Origin: Streptomyces roseus
Lineage (GTDB): Bacteria; Actinomycetota; Actinomycetes; Streptomycetales; Streptomycetaceae
Length of the DNA stretch: 33,685 bases
NCBI RefSeq assembly: GCF_001044425.1
Contig: NZ_LFML01000126.1
Span: 186,178-219,862 of the forward strand
Reading direction: 5' to 3'
This document shows positions 33,642-33,685 of the stretch, one piece after another. Position 1 is the first letter of the stretch. Every line of letters begins with the position of its first letter. The notes beneath the pieces are model-generated. The model had not been told where the DNA came from. It saw nothing but the letters and a program-made list of their open reading frames with translations, and ran no database searches. The translations under genes were made by a program, and so were the position numbers.

Positions 33642-33685
33642 ATCCACGAGCGCCCACGCCCGAACCCGACACCCACACCGCACCG

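Noticed and set aside
1..33685. CRISPR array, tRNA, rRNA or prophage attachment site
   Set aside because: No regularly spaced repeats, no cloverleaf with CCA-type end and no integrase or phage gene were seen.

Overview
The window is high-GC actinobacterial DNA, most likely Streptomyces or a close relative. The signs are strong GC preference at third codon positions, frequent GTG starts, GTGA/TGATG start-stop overlaps, perfect GC-rich hairpins without U-tracts after genes, and gene families typical of that group. No rRNA, tRNA, CRISPR array or transposase was recognised. All assignments come from reading the translated sequence; no database was searched.

Layout. (1) 1-9929, propionate and glyoxylate block: prpB (cut by the left edge) and prpD on the minus strand, divergent from a first ScfR-family (PrpR/RamB-type) regulator. 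Then come a small broken minus-strand gene and a second, intact ScfR-family regulator, divergent from aceA (isocitrate lyase), aceB (malate synthase) and a 3-hydroxyacyl-CoA dehydrogenase. Both regulator promoters carry the same TTCGCAA-type motifs. (2) 10030-11125: remains of a second malate synthase gene overlapping a second dihydropteroate synthase gene, both decayed. (3) 11223-13945: metE with a cobalamin riboswitch. (4) 14130-23356: a giant LamG/ricin-lectin-like/coiled-coil protein locus of about 2,400 codons, broken by three frameshifts and one in-frame TAA, next to an S15/CocE-type hydrolase gene with one frameshift. (5) 23686-25292: an internally deleted P450 remnant, a small secreted protein and about 700 bp of non-coding DNA rich in inverted repeats. 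(6) 25293-30873: a compact co-directional asparagine/aspartate catabolic set, puuD-like, gntR, ansP, ansA, aspA, divergent from a lysR gene whose promoter holds twin inverted repeats. (7) 32376-33641: a hypothetical gene.

How the genes fit together. PrpD and PrpB process methylcitrate made from propionyl-CoA, and AceA and AceB run the glyoxylate bypass. The dehydrogenase suits 3-hydroxybutyrate or fatty-acid carbon, and two acyl-CoA-responsive-type regulators flank these genes. In region 6, asparagine would be imported (AnsP), deamidated (AnsA) and turned to fumarate plus ammonia (AspA), feeding the same central pathway. MetE and the methylcitrate route are both cobalamin-independent options.

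A striking property is the number of lesions. About a dozen indels, deletions or nonsense codons fall in seven or eight loci, while a dozen other genes are perfectly open. Some (P450, folP-like, second aceB) are clearly real decay. Others (prpD, first regulator, S15 gene, giant gene) are single-event breaks that could be sequencing errors.
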